Origin: Geminicoccaceae bacterium
GTDB taxonomy: Bacteria; Pseudomonadota; Alphaproteobacteria; Geminicoccales; Geminicoccaceae
NCBI GenBank assembly: GCA_030824835.1
Contig: JAPJRA010000038.1
Coordinates: forward strand, 1 to 13,960
Reading direction: 5' to 3'
DNA: 13,960 nucleotides
Notes under the pieces: generated by a model
The model's database searches: none
Told to the model about the DNA's origin: nothing
What the model saw: only the letters and a program-made list of their open reading frames with translations
In this document: piece after piece, positions 1 to 8,283 of the stretch
How positions within the stretch are numbered: the first letter of the stretch is position 1
Layout of the letters: each line of letters starts with the position of its first letter
Made by a program: the position numbers and the translations under genes

Positions 1-794
1 TTGTCTACATGGGCGAGCGCGACATCGAGCGACAGCAGCCCAACGTCTTTCGCATGCAGCTGCTCGGCGCCGAGGTCCGGCCGGTCTCGTCGGGCTCCCG
101 CACGCTCAAGGACGCACTGAACGAGGCCTTGCGTGATTGGGTCAGCAATCCACTCGATACCTTCTACGTCATTGGCACGGTGGCCGGGCCCCACCCCTAC
201 CCGGCCATGGTTCGTGACTTCCAGTCGGTGATCGGCACGGAAGCCAAAGAGCAGCTGCAGGCCAAGGAAGGTCGGTTGCCGGACGTGCTGGTGGCGGCAG
301 TCGGCGGTGGCTCCAATGCGATGGGCCTGTTCCATCCGTTCCTGGACGATCGCGATGTCCGCATCGTCGCCGTCGAGGCTGCCGGTCACGGCATCGCCAG
401 CGGGCAGCATGCTGCCGCCATGACCGCCGGAACGCCGGGCATCCTGCACGGCCAGCGCTCGTACCTGCTCCAGGACGATGACGGCCAAGTGATCGAGCCA
501 CACTCGATCTCGGCCGGCCTCGACTACCCTGGGATCGGTCCAGAGCTGTCCTGGCTCAAGGACATCGGCCGGATCGAGGTCGAGGCGATTACCGACGACG
601 AGTCGCTGGCGGCCTTCTCGCTGTGCGCGAGGCTCGAGGGCATCCTGCCGGCACTCGAGCCCAGCCATGCGCTCGGTCAGGTCATCAAGCTGGCGCCGCA
701 GCTGAGCAAGGATCAGATCATCGTGATGAATCTCTGCGGGCGCGGCGACAAAGACGTGCCGACGATCGCGCAGATCATGGGGGTCGGGCAATGA
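1..794 (+). CDS. trpB: Tryptophan synthase beta subunit, C-terminal part (5' end outside window)
   Basis: TrpB is a PLP enzyme that condenses indole with L-serine to make tryptophan, in an alpha2-beta2 complex with TrpA. The reading frame is open from base 3 and gives 263 residues before TGA at 792-794. The family is about 400 residues long, so roughly the first 140 are missing, including the PLP-binding lysine. Visible family motifs are [12 protein letters not shown], the cofactor-phosphate loop [35 protein letters not shown] and the C-terminal CGRGDKDV. Its stop overlaps the trpA start as ATGA (791-794), which is usual for these two complex partners and suggests translational coupling. The in-frame ATG at position 9 is internal (V-Y-M-G), not the true start. 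Identification is secure; only the truncation limits it. Confidence 0.98.
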   Translation, partial: VYMGERDIERQQPNVFRMQLLGAEVRPVSSGSRTLKDALNEALRDWVSNPLDTFYVIGTVAGPHPYPAMVRDFQSVIGTEAKEQLQAKEGRLPDVLVAAVGGGSNAMGLFHPFLDDRDVRIVAVEAAGHGIASGQHAAAMTAGTPGILHGQRSYLLQDDDGQVIEPHSISAGLDYPGIGPELSWLKDIGRIEVEAITDDESLAAFSLCARLEGILPALEPSHALGQVIKLAPQLSKDQIIVMNLCGRGDKDVPTIAQIMGVGQ

Positions 795-1618
795 CCGGCC
801 GGATCGCGGCTCGATTTGCGGAACTTGGCGACGTGGGACGCGCCGGCCTCGTCACGTTCCTGACCGCGGGCGACCCCGACTTCGAAACGTCGTGCGCGTT
901 GATCGAGGGACTGCCCGCCGCAGGCGCCGATCTGATCGAGATCGGTATGCCGTTTACCGACCCGATGGCAGACGGGCCTGCCATCCAGGCCGCGAGCTTG
1001 CGTGCCCTCGCGACCGGGGCGCGGATGACCCACACGCTGGCCCTTGTCCGGCGCTTCCGGACGACCGACCAAGCAACGCCCATCGTGTTGATGGGTTACT
1101 ACAACCCGATCTATGCCTACGGCAACGCGCGCTTCCTCGAGGACGCCAAGGATGCCGGGGCCGACGGGTTGATCGTGGTCGATCTGCCACCGGAAGAGGA
1201 TGCGGAACTCTGCCTGCCGGCCCGCGCGGCCGGGCTCGATTTCATCCGTCTCGCTACGCCCACCACCGACGACCGGCGCCTGCCTGCCGTGCTCGAGAAC
1301 ATTTCCGGCTTCATCTACTATGTCTCGGTGACGGGCATCACCGGCCAGAAGGCGGCGGTTGCTCGCAGCGTCGCCCCTGAAGTCGCCCGAATCAAGCGGC
1401 ACACGCGCTTGCCCGTTGCCGTTGGATTTGGGATCCGCGAGCCTGAGCAGGCGGCGGAGATCGCTCGCATTGCCGACGCGGCTGTGGTGGGCTCGGCATT
1501 GGTTGATCTGGTCGCCCGCAATCTGGACGCCACCGGCAAGGCCACATCAGCCCTCGTGCCGGCGGTCCACGCCAAGGTGCGGATGCTCGCCGACGCAGTG
1601 CGCGGCACCGCCCGATGA
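791..1618 (+). CDS. trpA: Tryptophan synthase alpha subunit
   Basis: TrpA cleaves indole-3-glycerol phosphate to indole and glyceraldehyde 3-phosphate, and channels indole to TrpB. The protein is 275 residues (E. coli TrpA is 268), a complete TIM barrel. Near residues 49-63 it has [15 protein letters not shown], with E50 and D61 matching the catalytic pair Glu49/Asp60 of E. coli. Later motifs are [21 protein letters not shown] and the phosphate-binding [13 protein letters not shown]. The ATG at 791 is chosen because it overlaps the trpB stop, follows a G-rich stretch, and gives the family N-terminus (RIAARFAEL). The frame stays open upstream inside trpB, but that extension has no family similarity. 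Its own stop overlaps the accD ATG by 4 nt. Confidence 0.98.
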   Translation: MTGRIAARFAELGDVGRAGLVTFLTAGDPDFETSCALIEGLPAAGADLIEIGMPFTDPMADGPAIQAASLRALATGARMTHTLALVRRFRTTDQATPIVLMGYYNPIYAYGNARFLEDAKDAGADGLIVVDLPPEEDAELCLPARAAGLDFIRLATPTTDDRRLPAVLENISGFIYYVSVTGITGQKAAVARSVAPEVARIKRHTRLPVAVGFGIREPEQAAEIARIADAAVVGSALVDLVARNLDATGKATSALVPAVHAKVRMLADAVRGTAR

Positions 1619-2583
1619 GTTGGCTTACCGACTACGTGCGGCCAAAGATCCGTGCGCTCTATACGCGTGAGAAGCCGGATCTGCCGGAGAATCTCTGGCA
1701 TCAGTGCGCGTCGTGCGAACGGATGATCTTCCATCGCGACCTTGAGGCCAACCAGCGGGTTTGCCCCCATTGCGACCATCATATGCGGGTCGGGCCCGAT
1801 TATCGCTTTGGCGCCCTGTTCGATGAAGGAAGTTGGCAGCGGATTGAGATGCCGCGCAGCCCGGCTGATCCGTTGCGTTTCCGCGACCAGAAGCGCTACG
1901 CGGACAGGCTCAAGGAGGCACAGGCGAAGACCAAGGCCGTCGACGCGCTAGAGGCGGCCTTGGGTCGGATCGATGGCCTACCCGCGGTGATCGCGGTCAT
2001 GAATTTCGAATTCATGGGCGGCTCGATGGGCACCAGCCTCGGCGAGGGCTTCGTCGTCGCCGCGCGGCAGGCGGTCAAGCATGATGCGGCCTTCGTTGTC
2101 GTGACCTCGTCCGGCGGGGCACGCATGCAGGAAGGTACGCTGTCGCTGATGCAGATGGCGCGGACCACCGTCGTCATCGAGGAGGTCAAGGAAGCCGGCC
2201 TGCCTTACATCGTCATCTTGACTGATCCAACCACAGGCGGGGTAACAGCATCCTTCGCGATGATCGGTGACCTGCATCTGGCGGAGCCGGGAGCCATGAT
2301 CGGCTTTGCCGGTGCCCGGGTCATCGAGCAAACGATCCGGGAGAAACTGCCCGATGGCTTTCAGCGCGCAGAGTATCTGTTGGCGCATGGCATGGTCGAT
2401 CAGGTCGTTCACCGCTTCGAGCTCCGCGCCACTCTGGCGCGTGTGCTCGACCTGCTGCTGCGCCCCGACCGGGCTGCCGACGCGCGGGTGATCGGTGGCG
2501 TACCGCTAGGCAAGACCGAGATGACTATGGCGACCCAGCCCGAGGCACCCGTGGACGCGGAGCATGACGAGCCCCGTCAGTGA
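1615..2583 (+). CDS. accD: Acetyl-CoA carboxylase carboxyltransferase subunit beta
   Basis: AccD pairs with AccA to transfer carboxyl from carboxybiotin to acetyl-CoA, forming malonyl-CoA for fatty-acid synthesis. The 322-residue product begins with the alphaproteobacterial signature [11 protein letters not shown]. It carries a four-cysteine zinc finger, C31-x2-C34 and C50-x2-C53. The crotonase-like core follows with [45 protein letters not shown] and the closing [18 protein letters not shown]. Length is slightly above the 304 residues of the E. coli protein because of a variable tail of about 20 residues. There is no good Shine-Dalgarno; the ATG sits in an ATGA overlap with trpA, so translation is probably coupled. 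The trpA-accD-folC linkage is common in alphaproteobacteria. Confidence 0.98.
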   Translation: MSWLTDYVRPKIRALYTREKPDLPENLWHQCASCERMIFHRDLEANQRVCPHCDHHMRVGPDYRFGALFDEGSWQRIEMPRSPADPLRFRDQKRYADRLKEAQAKTKAVDALEAALGRIDGLPAVIAVMNFEFMGGSMGTSLGEGFVVAARQAVKHDAAFVVVTSSGGARMQEGTLSLMQMARTTVVIEEVKEAGLPYIVILTDPTTGGVTASFAMIGDLHLAEPGAMIGFAGARVIEQTIREKLPDGFQRAEYLLAHGMVDQVVHRFELRATLARVLDLLLRPDRAADARVIGGVPLGKTEMTMATQPEAPVDAEHDEPRQ

Positions 2584-3856
2584 TCTGATCCTTGCCCGCC
2601 TTCACCAGCTCCACCCCAAGAGTATCGATCTCTCGCTGGGTCGGGTCGAGCGACTGCTGGCTGCACTGGATCACCCGGAAGCCCGCCTGCCGCCGGTCGT
2701 TCATGTTGCTGGGACCAACGGCAAGGGCAGCACTCTGGCGATGCTGGCGGCGATGCTCAGCGCTGGCGGGAAGCGGGTCGACCGCTACATCTCGCCCCAT
2801 CTCGTCCGCTTCAACGAGCGCATCCTGCTGGACGGCGAGCCCATCGCGGAGGATCGGCTGGCCGCCTGCCTCGAGCGCTGCGAGGCCGCCAATGCGGGCG
2901 CGCCGATCACCTTCTTCGAGATCACGACTGCAGCCGCTTTCCTGGCATTTGCGGACGCCCCGGCGGATTGGGTCCTGCTGGAAACCGGTCTCGGCGGCAG
3001 GCTTGACGCGACCAATGTCGTGGTCAGACCACGTCTATGCCTGATCACCACCGTCTCGATGGACCACGAGTCCTATCTCGGTGACACGCTGGCCAGCATC
3101 GCGTTCGAGAAGGCAGGCATCCTCAAAGCGGGTGTGACGGCGGTGGTCGGCCCGCAGCACCCGGAAGCACTTGCGGTGATCGAGGCACATGCTGCCGAGG
3201 TTGGCGCACCGCTGCTCGCCCACGGGCGTGACTGGCAGGTTCAGGCCTCGACGAACGGCCTCACCGTGCAGACCGGGACGAACCGTCTTGACCTGCCTCG
3301 CCCCGGCCTCGAGGGAGTCCATCAGATCAACAATGCCGGCTTGGCTGCGATGGCGGCGTTGCAGCTGACGGAGGCGAGCCTCGATAGCGACGAAATCGCT
3401 CGCGGCCTGCAAGAGGCGCAATGGCCCGCAAGGCTGCAGCGACTGACCAGAGGCCCCATGACCGAGCTGGCGCCCCCGGGGACCACGATCTGGCTCGACG
3501 GTGGGCACAATCCCGCCGCCGGTCAGGTTCTGGCCCAAAGTCTGGGCGCGCTGACTCGATGTCGCGCATTGCATGTCATTGTCGGCATGCTCTCGACCAA
3601 GGATCTGGGACTGTTCCTGACGCCGTTGCTTAGCCTGGCAACAAGCCTGCACTTCGTGCCCGTCCCAGGCGAGAGTCTGGGGCGGGATCCAGATGCCTCG
3701 GCCGCGACGGCCGCGCTGATGGGTGCTCGCGCCGTCACGGCTGCCTCGCCACTGGCTGCGGTCGCGGCCATTGTCGCCGCCGAGAGCCAACCATACGATA
3801 TCCTGATCTGTGGCTCGCTCTATCTTGCCGGCGATGTGCTACGGACGCATGGCTGA
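2564..3856 (+). CDS. folC: Bifunctional folylpolyglutamate synthase / dihydrofolate synthase
   Basis: FolC adds L-glutamate to dihydropteroate and/or to folates, using ATP, in the cytosol. The 430-residue product has the Mur-ligase-like P-loop HVAGTNGKGST (residues 47-57), YISPHLVRFNERI, ETGLGGRLDATN, and SMDHESYLGDTLASIAFEKAG, which holds the conserved metal and carbamylated-lysine region. The C-terminal domain has LDGGHNPAAG. The usual motif there is DGAHNP, so a Gly replaces Ala, a mild change. The ATG at 2564 lies inside the accD 3' end (20-nt overlap); GTGGA 9 nt upstream is a weak ribosome-binding site, and no alternative start fits the family N-terminus better. This is the last gene of the trp-acc-fol run; the next gene starts after 42 nt. 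I see no terminator in that gap. Confidence 0.97.
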   Translation: MTSPVSDLILARLHQLHPKSIDLSLGRVERLLAALDHPEARLPPVVHVAGTNGKGSTLAMLAAMLSAGGKRVDRYISPHLVRFNERILLDGEPIAEDRLAACLERCEAANAGAPITFFEITTAAAFLAFADAPADWVLLETGLGGRLDATNVVVRPRLCLITTVSMDHESYLGDTLASIAFEKAGILKAGVTAVVGPQHPEALAVIEAHAAEVGAPLLAHGRDWQVQASTNGLTVQTGTNRLDLPRPGLEGVHQINNAGLAAMAALQLTEASLDSDEIARGLQEAQWPARLQRLTRGPMTELAPPGTTIWLDGGHNPAAGQVLAQSLGALTRCRALHVIVGMLSTKDLGLFLTPLLSLATSLHFVPVPGESLGRDPDASAATAALMGARAVTAASPLAAVAAIVAAESQPYDILICGSLYLAGDVLRTHG

Positions 3857-3898
3857 CGGAACCTGCCACGGTACGCATAGATACCTGGCGAGGTTACG

Positions 3899-4546
3899 AT
3901 GATCTTCGACGACCGACATGATGCTGGCCGGCGGCTAGGCCAGCGTTTGCGCGCACTCGACCTGCACGATCCCGTGATCCTGGCGCTGCCACGCGGCGGC
4001 GTGGTCCTCGGCGTCGAAGTCGCGGCCTTGCTCGACGCACCGCTCGACATCGTCCTGGTGCGCAAGATCGGAGCCCCCGGCCACGAAGAGCTCGCAGCCG
4101 GGGCGGTGGTCGATGGATCGGTCCCGGAGTTGGTCGTGAACCCCGACATCGTGCGGGCCTACCACATCGACGACACCTATCTTGAGCGCGAGAAGGCAAG
4201 GCAGCTGGCCGAGATCGAGCGCCGCCGGCAACTCTATCTCGGCAACCGGGCCCGGGTCCCGTTGAGCGGACGAACGGCTGTCATCGTCGATGACGGGATC
4301 GCCACCGGGGCCACCGTTCGCGCAGCGCTCCACGCCGTGCGTCGCGCCGGCCCCAAGGAGCTTGTGCTGGCCATCCCGGTAGCGGCAGCTTCCACGCTGG
4401 CACGTCTGACGCCAGAGACCGATCGGATCGTCTGCCTGCTCAGCCCGCCAGATCTGATGGCGGTAGGACAGTACTACCGCGACTTTCGTCAGGTCGAGGA
4501 CGCCGAGGTGGTGACTATGCTTACGACGCGGCCCGCAACGGGATAG
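3899..4546 (+). CDS. Predicted phosphoribosyltransferase (COG1926-like)
   Basis: The 215-residue protein is a type I phosphoribosyltransferase-fold member. It has FDDRHDAGRRLGQRL at the N-terminus, the loop ALPRGGVVLG (residues 29-38), VRKIGAPGHEELAAGAV, and the PRPP-binding signature VIVDDGIATGATV (128-140). This combination matches the stand-alone predicted phosphoribosyltransferase family; the substrate is unknown, and nothing here shows a base specificity. The start is well supported by GAGG at 3890-3893, 5 nt before ATG. It follows folC by 42 nt on the same strand, so it may be read through from that operon or have its own promoter. Its 3' end converges on the TerB-like gene with only 14 nt between stop codons. 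Confidence 0.9.
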   Translation: MIFDDRHDAGRRLGQRLRALDLHDPVILALPRGGVVLGVEVAALLDAPLDIVLVRKIGAPGHEELAAGAVVDGSVPELVVNPDIVRAYHIDDTYLEREKARQLAEIERRRQLYLGNRARVPLSGRTAVIVDDGIATGATVRAALHAVRRAGPKELVLAIPVAAASTLARLTPETDRIVCLLSPPDLMAVGQYYRDFRQVEDAEVVTMLTTRPATG

Positions 4547-4560
4547 CCACCACGATCACC

Positions 4561-5094
4561 TCACTCGTCGCGATCGTCGTCGTCGATCTCATCATCGTCG
4601 TCATCCAGTTCGTCATGGCGTCGCACCACCGGCTTGGTCAGTTCCTTCGGCTCGATGCCCAGCGTTTCGCAAAGGCGTCCCACCGCTGCCTGCTCGCTTT
4701 CCGTCAGCACGCCATCGCTGGTACCGACCGCCAGGGCCGCGCGAACCACCAGACGGCCGAGCTCCGGCTCGTCGTCGAACACGGCCACCGCCGCCAACGC
4801 CTCGCTGTCCGCGGCCTTCGCGTCTTCGACAAACCTTTCAGCGTAGTCGTCGAACGCGTCGAACAGGTCATCCAGATCGAGCTCGGTCAGCCGGTCCTCT
4901 TCCTCGAAGACGTCCAGCAGTTCCTCGCGCTCCTCCGGGCTCGAAACACCGTCCGCAAATGCCACCAGCGATGTGGCGGCTGCCAGCGCCTCCACCAGAT
5001 CATCGCTGACCTCGGCCTCGAACTCGGTCGCCAGCTCGCTCAGGACCTGGGACCTGAAGTCACTGAACTTCGTCTTCACCCAGCTTAGCGGCAT
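4561..5094 (-). CDS. TerB-like (tellurite-resistance B family) acidic protein
   Basis: The 177-residue protein resembles TerB/DjlA-N fold proteins. Two internally similar helical halves carry acidic metal-binding turns, AFADGVSSPEEREEL (residues 45-59) and VGTSDGVLTESEQAAV (123-138), with VVRAALAVG before the second. TerB proteins are cytosolic or membrane-associated and linked to tellurite and general stress resistance through calcium binding; the exact role here is inferred. The last 17 residues are almost all Asp/Glu, an unusual tail that could bind cations. The start at 5094 follows a strong GAGGAG (5101-5106, minus strand). No other ter gene is nearby, so it is probably a solitary stress gene. 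It lies 98 nt downstream of the DUF2237 gene on the same strand and may be transcribed with it. Confidence 0.75.
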   Translation of the reverse strand: MPLSWVKTKFSDFRSQVLSELATEFEAEVSDDLVEALAAATSLVAFADGVSSPEEREELLDVFEEEDRLTELDLDDLFDAFDDYAERFVEDAKAADSEALAAVAVFDDEPELGRLVVRAALAVGTSDGVLTESEQAAVGRLCETLGIEPKELTKPVVRRHDELDDDDDEIDDDDRDE

Positions 5095-5192
5095 ATACCC
5101 CTCCTCGACCGAGATGACCGGCCCGGTTGCTCACTCGTACTTGCCCTGAACCACTGCCGGATGACAACAGCCCGGTGCGGCCACGATCAGGT

Positions 5193-5585
5193 TCAGCTCA
5201 GATCCAACGCATGTCGCTTCAGATCAGCCAACCGGATAGTCTCAAGGGCCCGTTCATGCGTCGCGGTCAGCACCACCATGGGTGCGTAACCGGCGTCGAA
5301 CGCCTCCTGCCAACGCAGGGCACAGAGGCACCAGCGGTCGCCAGGTTTCAAACCTGGAAAGCCATGGGCCGGTTGGGGTGTGATCAGATCGTTGCCGCGT
5401 TGTCGCGAGAACTCGAGGAATTCGGCAGTAACCTGACTGCAAACCACGTGTGCCCCGCGGTCATCGGGGCCGGTCTCACAGCAACCCGTGCGGTAGAAGC
5501 CCGTCATCGGCCGTTCCGAGCATGTCTGCAGCGGCTCGCCGAGCACGTTGCGGGCTTGGTTGTCTTTCATCGTCCGGTCGGCCAT
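5193..5585 (-). CDS. DUF2237 family protein
   Basis: The 130-residue protein matches the conserved DUF2237/COG3651 family along its full length: NVLGEPLQTCS, TGFYRTGCC, FLEFSRQRGNDL, FPGLKPGDRWCLCALRWQEAF and LTATHERALE. Six cysteines (22, 35, 36, 49, 86, 88) include the invariant CC and CLC pairs, suggesting metal binding or redox chemistry, but no function is established for the family. The start at 5585 lies 21 nt after the dioxygenase stop, with a weak purine-rich ribosome-binding site; a second Met at residue 6 is an alternative. It appears to be the third gene of a minus-strand operon with the cyclotransferase-like and PhyH-like genes. Confidence 0.88.
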   Translation of the reverse strand: MADRTMKDNQARNVLGEPLQTCSERPMTGFYRTGCCETGPDDRGAHVVCSQVTAEFLEFSRQRGNDLITPQPAHGFPGLKPGDRWCLCALRWQEAFDAGYAPMVVLTATHERALETIRLADLKRHALDLS

Positions 5586-5606
5586 CAGAGCTTCTCGATC
5601 ATGGCA

Positions 5607-6443
5607 TCAAAAGCCGCGCAGCGGCATATCGAGACTACGCCGTAGCCAGTTGTCCACGCTGTAGTGGCATGCCCCATCGATCAGGTGGAGCGCAAATGCG
5701 TGGCGCGAGCGGTCCGACCTGTTCGGGCCGCTGCGATGCGGCAGCTGACCATGCAGTAAGATCAGTGTGCCTTTCTGGGCCGGCAGCGGCATCAGGCCCC
5801 GCGTCGGCAACGGCTCAAGATCAAGTGTTACCATCCGCGTCGCGTTGCCTTCTCGCACAAACCGCGCCTGCAAAGGCCGATGATGGCCGCCTCGCTCTGC
5901 CCACATGCAGCCATTGGTTTCGGTCGCATCCTCGAGTGCCAGCCAGAATCCCACGCAACTCAACGGGTCGGTGTGGATAAAGGTGCTGTCCTGATGGCAG
6001 CTCACCTCACCGCCGATTCGGGGCTGCTTGAAGATGTACATGGACTGCAGCAGCAGCGGCCGGACGATACCGATCGCCGCCGCCACGGACGCGAAGCGCG
6101 GACTACGCGAGAATGCAGCGAACGCGGGGTCAAGGTCGTGGAGCGCGTGGCCGGCCTTGTTGACCGCGAGTTCCTTCGGCTGGCGCAAGACGCCATCGCG
6201 ATCGAAGGCTCCAGCTTCGAAGAAGAAACGCACCTTATCGCCGGATTCCAGGAACCACTCATCCTGCGCATGCCGCTGATCGTCGGTAGCGAAGACCGTT
6301 CGGATGTCGGTCGGGTCGAACTCGGCCAGAAGCTCGTCCATCCGCGCTCGCAAACGGTCGCACTCGCCCTCGGGGACGAAGCCCTCGAGCTTGAGAAATC
6401 CGTCGCTGCGATAGCGCTCGATCTCGGCGGCCGAAAGAGCCAT
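5607..6443 (-). CDS. Phytanoyl-CoA dioxygenase (PhyH) family protein
   Basis: This is a non-haem Fe(II)/2-oxoglutarate-dependent oxygenase of 278 residues. The iron-binding triad is visible as H150-Q-D152 and H236 in HRSGPN (236-241); an Arg at 246-248 (SDRSRHAF) would bind 2-oxoglutarate. The N-terminal SAAEIERYRSDGFLKLEGF is typical of the family. Members hydroxylate small molecules such as acyl-CoAs, ectoine or secondary-metabolite intermediates; the substrate cannot be read from the sequence. The ATG at 6443 is preferred over one 63 nt upstream because it has AGGGG at 6451-6455 with 7-nt spacing and starts just before the conserved helix. It lies 23 nt after the cyclotransferase-like gene and 21 nt before DUF2237, consistent with one operon. 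Confidence 0.9.
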   Translation of the reverse strand: MALSAAEIERYRSDGFLKLEGFVPEGECDRLRARMDELLAEFDPTDIRTVFATDDQRHAQDEWFLESGDKVRFFFEAGAFDRDGVLRQPKELAVNKAGHALHDLDPAFAAFSRSPRFASVAAAIGIVRPLLLQSMYIFKQPRIGGEVSCHQDSTFIHTDPLSCVGFWLALEDATETNGCMWAERGGHHRPLQARFVREGNATRMVTLDLEPLPTRGLMPLPAQKGTLILLHGQLPHRSGPNRSDRSRHAFALHLIDGACHYSVDNWLRRSLDMPLRGF

Positions 6444-6466
6444 CCGCCGACCCCTAATGCTGGTTA

Positions 6467-6970
6467 TCAATCGATTGCCGTAAAGTCGGCCATCCACTCG
6501 TCGCATGCCGGGAAGAATCCAGGCTTATGCCGGCGCTGCCAATCCTCAAGGCACCATGTCTCGTCGGTGCAGGACAAGTGGTCCAAACCGATATAGAGCC
6601 AAGCCGAGTGCGCCGCACCATCGTCGGTAGTGACCGGGTGCAACTCGGCACAATACTCGCCGCTCTCGAAGTGGTTGATCCGGGCAATATCCCGTCGGCT
6701 CGCCCGACGCAGCAGGCATCCATGAACCTGCTCCCCTGGCTGCGGACGCAGTGCCGGATAGCTCGCGGATTCGATCGCCACACGGCGAAAACCGACAAGG
6801 GTCGCCGGGCGCAGATCATCGAGATCGACCGGCCGCTCGAGCACGTAGGTCAGCACATCGAGATCCATGAGCGTGCCAAAGAAGAATAGCGCCTGGCGGC
6901 CCGCCGCCGCGATCGGGATCATGTCCGCCTGATCGAGCGGCCGGCGATATTCAGCCCATGCTGGTCGCAT
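6467..6970 (-). CDS. Gamma-glutamylcyclotransferase (AIG2/GGCT-like) family protein
   Basis: The 167-residue product has the GGCT-fold signature FFFGTLMD (residues 29-36) and, later, RINHFESGEYCAEL (98-110). E102 is the probable catalytic glutamate by analogy with the YEGxEY motif. LVGFRRVAIESASYPALRPQPGEQVHG fills the middle of the fold. Family members cyclise gamma-glutamyl groups to 5-oxoproline, acting on gamma-glutamyl amino acids, amines or glutathione; which applies is unknown. The start is uncertain: ATG 6970 has only a weak GGAA upstream, and ATG 6922 (MIPIAAAGRQ) is possible and closer to the usual family length. The frame also stays open upstream to 7228, but that part is antisense to the hydrolase gene and has no family similarity. 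It heads a likely operon with the dioxygenase and DUF2237 genes. Confidence 0.82.
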   Translation of the reverse strand: MRPAWAEYRRPLDQADMIPIAAAGRQALFFFGTLMDLDVLTYVLERPVDLDDLRPATLVGFRRVAIESASYPALRPQPGEQVHGCLLRRASRRDIARINHFESGEYCAELHPVTTDDGAAHSAWLYIGLDHLSCTDETWCLEDWQRRHKPGFFPACDEWMADFTAID

Positions 6971-6990
6971 CTCAGGTTCCGTACTTCCAC

Positions 6991-7004
6991 CGCTGACGTC
7001 AGCG
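6991..7004. promoter_or_regulatory. 14-bp perfect palindrome in divergent intergenic region
   Basis: CGCTGACGTCAGCG reads identically on both strands. It lies 20 nt upstream of the chosen start of the cyclotransferase-like gene (minus) and 135 nt upstream of the cell-wall hydrolase gene (plus). Its position and symmetry fit a dimeric regulator's operator or a small cruciform; no regulator is identified. Confidence 0.45.
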
Positions 7005-7139
7005 TGCGTGCTCGTTTGGCGAGATAACAGAAGGCAGCGTGGGGACAAGGCCTTCGTATGGCTGGGCGACAGAAAGCGGCTGGTGGCGCCGCTCCCGGAT
7101 CCGGTAGATGGTAGCGCCTCTGGTAGGAGTGACTGCAGC

Positions 7140-7760
7140 ATGCAGGTCGGCTGGACGTCACGTGACCACAAGCGTCTCGTCTTGGTGATGGGACTGGCGC
7201 TCGCGGCTGCGCAGGCCCACGCTACCACTGATGACCGACAGCGGCGGTGCCTGACACTGGTTGCCTACGCCGAAGCCGCTAATGAAGGCGCATTGGGCAT
7301 GCTCGCAGTGATGCGGGTCATTCGTAACCGAATGGCGCATCCCCTCTTTGCCGGCGGTGCTTGCGAAGTAGCGCTGCAGCGCCGGCAGTTCCAACCGGTT
7401 TCCGAGAGTGCCGACCTGCGGCAGGCCCTGCTGGCGCCAGAAACAGCGAACTTGGCTGCTGTAACCCGTGCCCGGTCGCCAAAAGCAAGGATGAAGTTGC
7501 TGCAGGCGTGGCGCCTCGCCGCGGTGGCCGATGTCTGGCCAGCGACGGATCCCACCGGAGGTGCGCTCTACTTCGTCAACCCCCGTTTCATGGACGCCGA
7601 TAAGTGCCCATGGTTCGCGCGGTTGAAGCGCACGGCGAATATCGGGCAGCACGTCTTCATGACACACTATGCCTCAGGTGAACGCCATGGCCCGCCAGCT
7701 CTGAAATGCTCTCAAACTAAGGCGCCAGAGAGCAAGGTGCTTGGTACCGTCGAGCCTTAA
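7140..7760 (+). CDS. SleB-type cell wall hydrolase (Hydrolase_2 domain), exported
   Basis: The 206-residue protein starts with a signal peptide (basic RDHKR, hydrophobic [12 protein letters not shown], likely cleavage after AHA at residue 28). The Hydrolase_2/SleB domain follows: [10 protein letters not shown] (residues 41-50, candidate catalytic glutamates E45/E49), [35 protein letters not shown] (140-149) and [10 protein letters not shown]. SleB-type enzymes are lytic transglycosylases or hydrolases of peptidoglycan, acting in the periplasm of Gram-negative bacteria. The frame is open further upstream to 7008, but ATG 7140 is chosen because AGGAG lies at 7125-7129 and the product then begins with a clean signal peptide. 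It converges on rlpA, also a peptidoglycan enzyme, and the two genes overlap at their stop codons. Confidence 0.9.
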   Translation: MQVGWTSRDHKRLVLVMGLALAAAQAHATTDDRQRRCLTLVAYAEAANEGALGMLAVMRVIRNRMAHPLFAGGACEVALQRRQFQPVSESADLRQALLAPETANLAAVTRARSPKARMKLLQAWRLAAVADVWPATDPTGGALYFVNPRFMDADKCPWFARLKRTANIGQHVFMTHYASGERHGPPALKCSQTKAPESKVLGTVEP

Positions 7761-8170
7761 CGTTCCGCCGATGCAATCTGCTCCGCTGTCGCTTCGATGC
7801 GGACTGTCGCGAGGCCATCCTCTACGATACCGAGCTTGCGTGCGGCGCCCTTCGAGAGATCAATCACGCGACCTTTCTTGTACGGCCCGCGGTCGTTGAT
7901 CTCGACCACAATCGAGCGCCCGTTGTCCAGATTGGTCACCTTGACCTCACTGCCGAGAGGCAGCTTTCGATGGGCGGCCGTGAGGGCGTTCTGATCGAAA
8001 CGCTCGCCACTGGCTGTGCGCTTGCCATGGAATCCTGGCCCGTACCACGAGGCCGTACCCACCTGACGGAAGGCCACCGGCTTCGACCGCACGCTGAACT
8101 CCGCGTGTCCAACTTGGGCCCCCACGAGGAATATAAGCAAAACCATAAAGGACACCGACAATCGGCGCAT
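7757..8170 (-). CDS. rlpA: RlpA-like septal/peptidoglycan lytic transglycosylase, secreted
   Basis: The 137-residue protein has a signal peptide (MRRLSVSF then a hydrophobic core, likely cut after GHA at residue 23). A single double-psi beta-barrel domain follows: [34 protein letters not shown] with H67, [19 protein letters not shown] with D93, and [15 protein letters not shown]. His and Asp at these places match the catalytic pair of Pseudomonas RlpA, which cleaves glycan strands lacking stem peptides. There is no lipobox cysteine and no C-terminal SPOR domain, so unlike E. coli RlpA it would be a soluble periplasmic protein not targeted to denuded glycan by SPOR. AGGAGG at 8178-8183, 7 nt from ATG, is a near-ideal ribosome-binding site. 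An EcfG-type promoter lies about 110 nt upstream. Confidence 0.93.
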   Translation of the reverse strand: MRRLSVSFMVLLIFLVGAQVGHAEFSVRSKPVAFRQVGTASWYGPGFHGKRTASGERFDQNALTAAHRKLPLGSEVKVTNLDNGRSIVVEINDRGPYKKGRVIDLSKGAARKLGIVEDGLATVRIEATAEQIASAER

Positions 8171-8283
8171 GTTGTTGCCTCCTGTTGCCTACCGTAGCAA
8201 TCGGACAGCCCTTGATGAGCCCTCCCTTCCCGGGTCGGATGGCTAACGATAGTTGTCGCGATCGACAGCATTGCCTATGCTCG

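Noticed and set aside
3857..3898. GGAAC at 3858-3862 as a further EcfG promoter before the phosphoribosyltransferase gene
   Set aside because: No CGTT-like element lies 16 or 17 nt downstream.
5880..6596. Plus-strand frame of 238 codons opposite the PhyH gene
   Set aside because: The minus-strand product carries the complete HxD...H iron-binding triad; the plus frame has no known motif.
6971..7228. N-terminal extension of the cyclotransferase-like gene to 7228
   Set aside because: It is antisense to the signal-peptide region of the hydrolase gene, spans the palindrome, and adds 86 residues with no family similarity.
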